A DNA stretch of 6,909 nucleotides, taken from contig JALWEK010000207.1 of NCBI GenBank assembly GCA_027014185.1, positions 1-6,909 on the forward strand, in the 5' to 3' direction. Of this stretch, positions 6,077 through 6,909 are shown one piece after another; the stretch's first letter is position 1; every line of letters starts with the position of its first letter. The notes beneath the pieces are model-generated. The model was not told the DNA's origin. It was given only the letters and a program-made list of their open reading frames with translations, and ran no database searches. Both the position numbers and the translations under genes were made by a program. The DNA comes from Aquificaceae bacterium. GTDB lineage: Bacteria > Aquificota > Aquificia > Aquificales > Aquificaceae.

Positions 6077-6666
6077 ACGTACCTCCTGTCCAGGACCTTC
6101 TTGACCTCGTAAATCCTCTGTCCCGCCGTTACAAAGCTCCCCACGGTTATTACGAGCAGGGCGAGGGGTACAAGATCGAGAGCCACGCCCAGGAGGAGAA
6201 CTATCCACCTCTCCGTCCTCTCGAAGAGCCCTCCTATCCCGAACACTCCTATAGACTCAGCCCTTGCCCTTGTGTAGCTGACGCTGTACGAACCCACCAG
6301 AGAAAGGAAGGAGAGTAAAACGCCTGCTGGCTCGCCCATCTCGGCGTACAACGTGCCCAGGGAGATAAAGGGCAGGGAGTCTGATATCCTGTCCACCGTG
6401 GAGTCGAGGAAGGCTCCGAAGTCAGACTGGAGCTCCATCCTCCTCGCCACAGCCCCGTCTATGGCGTCAAGGAATGCACCAGTGCCCAGGAGCAGCAACG
6501 CCAGCACCTTCAACTCAGCGTAGAGGGCTGCTGAGCCGAGGCCCACCAGAAGGAGGCCGCCTAACGTTATAAGGTTAGGATGAACCCTTCTCTGGGAAAG
6601 GAAGTCCACAACCGGAGTTATCGATCTCTCAAAGTACGGTTTTACGCCTCTGCTAACGAAACTCAT
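6073..6666 (-). CDS. CDP-alcohol phosphotransferase, phosphatidylinositol-phosphate synthase-like
   Basis: This 197-residue integral membrane enzyme has the complete CDP-alcohol phosphotransferase signature DX2DGX2ARX8GX3DX3D at D67, D70-G71, A74-R75, G84, D88 and D92, which binds metal and the CDP-lipid. About five to six hydrophobic segments surround it (near 33-50, 52-66, 96-108, 114-130, 154-180). Outside the signature it looks less like PgsA and more like the inositol-phosphate branch: 'ITPVVDFL...HPNLIT' at the start, 'DRISD' (92-96), 'SYTRARAE' (130-137), 'GGLFERTERWIVLL' (145-158) and a closing 'FVTAGQRIYEV'. Members of that branch make phosphatidylinositol phosphate (mycobacteria) or archaetidylinositol phosphate (archaea) from CDP-lipid and myo-inositol-1-phosphate. 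The substrate here is inferred. Phosphatidylglycerophosphate synthase, or the phosphotransferase of di-myo-inositol phosphate synthesis, are the alternatives. The start has no Shine-Dalgarno. It leads the operon with ebfC and recR. Confidence 0.85.
   Translation of the reverse strand: MSFVSRGVKPYFERSITPVVDFLSQRRVHPNLITLGGLLLVGLGSAALYAELKVLALLLLGTGAFLDAIDGAVARRMELQSDFGAFLDSTVDRISDSLPFISLGTLYAEMGEPAGVLLSFLSLVGSYSVSYTRARAESIGVFGIGGLFERTERWIVLLLGVALDLVPLALLVITVGSFVTAGQRIYEVKKVLDRRYV
6081..6087 (-). promoter_or_regulatory. Shine-Dalgarno of ebfC
   Basis: On the minus strand AGGAGGT ends 4 nt before the ATG at 6076. It lies inside the lipid-enzyme gene and decides for the short 101-residue EbfC rather than the longer frame starting at 6208. 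Confidence 0.8.
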
Positions 6667-6704
6667 GATTAATGAATAGTATAAGCTGTTAAAATCTAAC
6701 CAAC
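6667..6704. promoter_or_regulatory. Divergent promoter region between the lipid enzyme and the symporter gene
   Basis: These 38 bp are strongly A/T-rich compared with the flanking genes. On the minus strand TATACT (6683-6678) lies 11 nt before the lipid-enzyme ATG. On the plus strand TAAAAT (6690-6695) lies 9 nt before the symporter ATG. A TTGGTT on the minus strand (6703-6698) could serve as a weak -35 at a 14-nt spacing; no good plus-strand -35 is seen. Neither gene has a Shine-Dalgarno, so leaderless or near-leaderless transcripts are suggested. Confidence 0.5.
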
Positions 6705-6909
6705 ATGAAGAAGTTGATAGGCCTGGAAAACCTAACCCTGTTGGCGATAATCCTTGGAGCGCTCGCGGGTGCTTACCTTCCGGAACTTATGCTGGAGCTG
6801 AAGATACTGGGGAATATCTTCATAAGCCTCCTGAAGATGATAATAGTTCCCCTCGTCTTTACCTCCGTCTTCATAGCCATGCTCGGTCTGGGAGATGTGG
6901 CAAAGTTCA
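6705..6909 (+). CDS. Dicarboxylate/amino acid:cation symporter (DAACS/SDF family), N-terminal fragment
   Basis: The gene is cut by the window end; 68 residues are visible from the ATG at 6705. They begin MKKLIGLENLTLLAII and contain a first membrane helix (about residues 10-25, 'LTLLAIILGALAGAYL'). The family hallmark of the second helix follows: 'LGNIFISLLKMIIVPLVFTSVF' (residues about 35-56), then 'LGLGDVAKF'. This matches the start of GltP/GltT/DctA-type carriers, which take up glutamate, aspartate or C4-dicarboxylates with Na+ or H+ across the inner membrane. The substrate-binding hairpins lie beyond the window, so the substrate cannot be told. No Shine-Dalgarno precedes the ATG; a TAAAAT box 9 nt upstream suggests a leaderless message. 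It diverges from the lipid-enzyme operon. Confidence 0.88.
   Translation, partial: MKKLIGLENLTLLAIILGALAGAYLPELMLELKILGNIFISLLKMIIVPLVFTSVFIAMLGLGDVAKF

Noticed and set aside
5757..6104. 115-codon plus-strand frame opposite ebfC and the recR start
   Set aside because: Ser/Pro/Phe-rich composition typical of an antisense shadow, with no Shine-Dalgarno; the opposite strand has a full EbfC protein with an ideal ribosome binding site.
5771..6208. Longer EbfC with 44 extra N-terminal residues
   Set aside because: The extension is Arg/Pro/Gly-rich, unlike the family, and is out-of-frame reading of the lipid-enzyme gene; the start at 6076 has AGGAGGT just upstream.

Overview
This window looks like chromosome from a thermophilic bacterium, most likely of the Aquificae. 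That is an inference. It rests on the dense packing of genes with overlapping ends, the heavy use of AGG/AGA for Arg and ATA for Ile, the Lys/Arg/Glu-rich proteins, and the gene families present (class II lipoyl-synthase-like radical SAM protein, inositol-lipid-type CDP-alcohol phosphotransferase). No rRNA gene or other taxonomic marker is present to confirm it. I see no mobile element, CRISPR array or tRNA. No stretch longer than about 45 bases lacks a gene.

Layout. Plus strand, 1-3783: the 3' end of an unrecognised gene, a lipoprotein with an LPP20-like domain, then (after a short gap with a TATAAT box) a BioB-like radical SAM enzyme followed 12 nt later by a class B penicillin-binding protein (FtsI type). 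This last gene runs tail-to-tail into bioD (minus strand, 4413-3760), overlapping it by 24 nt. From the same CATG where bioD starts, a ChaN-like exported protein reads rightward (4412-5242). Its tail overlaps by 70 nt the end of recR, the last gene of a leftward operon: an inositol-phosphate-type CDP-alcohol phosphotransferase (6666-6073), ebfC/ybaB (6076-5771) and recR (5781-5173), linked by ATGA and 11-nt overlaps. From the 38-bp gap in front of that operon a dicarboxylate/amino-acid:cation symporter starts rightward and leaves the window.

How the genes relate. The window is a mosaic of housekeeping functions: envelope (lipoprotein, FtsI), cofactor synthesis (BioD; probably lipoyl assembly), membrane lipid headgroup synthesis, and recombination repair (EbfC, RecR). 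The most informative points are that the radical SAM gene resembles LipS1/LipS2 rather than true biotin synthase despite a nearby bioD, that the lipid enzyme carries phosphatidylinositol-phosphate-synthase-like motifs rather than ordinary PgsA ones, and that at both divergent junctions all four genes lack a Shine-Dalgarno and have -10-like boxes only 7-11 nt from the start codon, suggesting leaderless transcripts. I found no clearly new multi-gene system.
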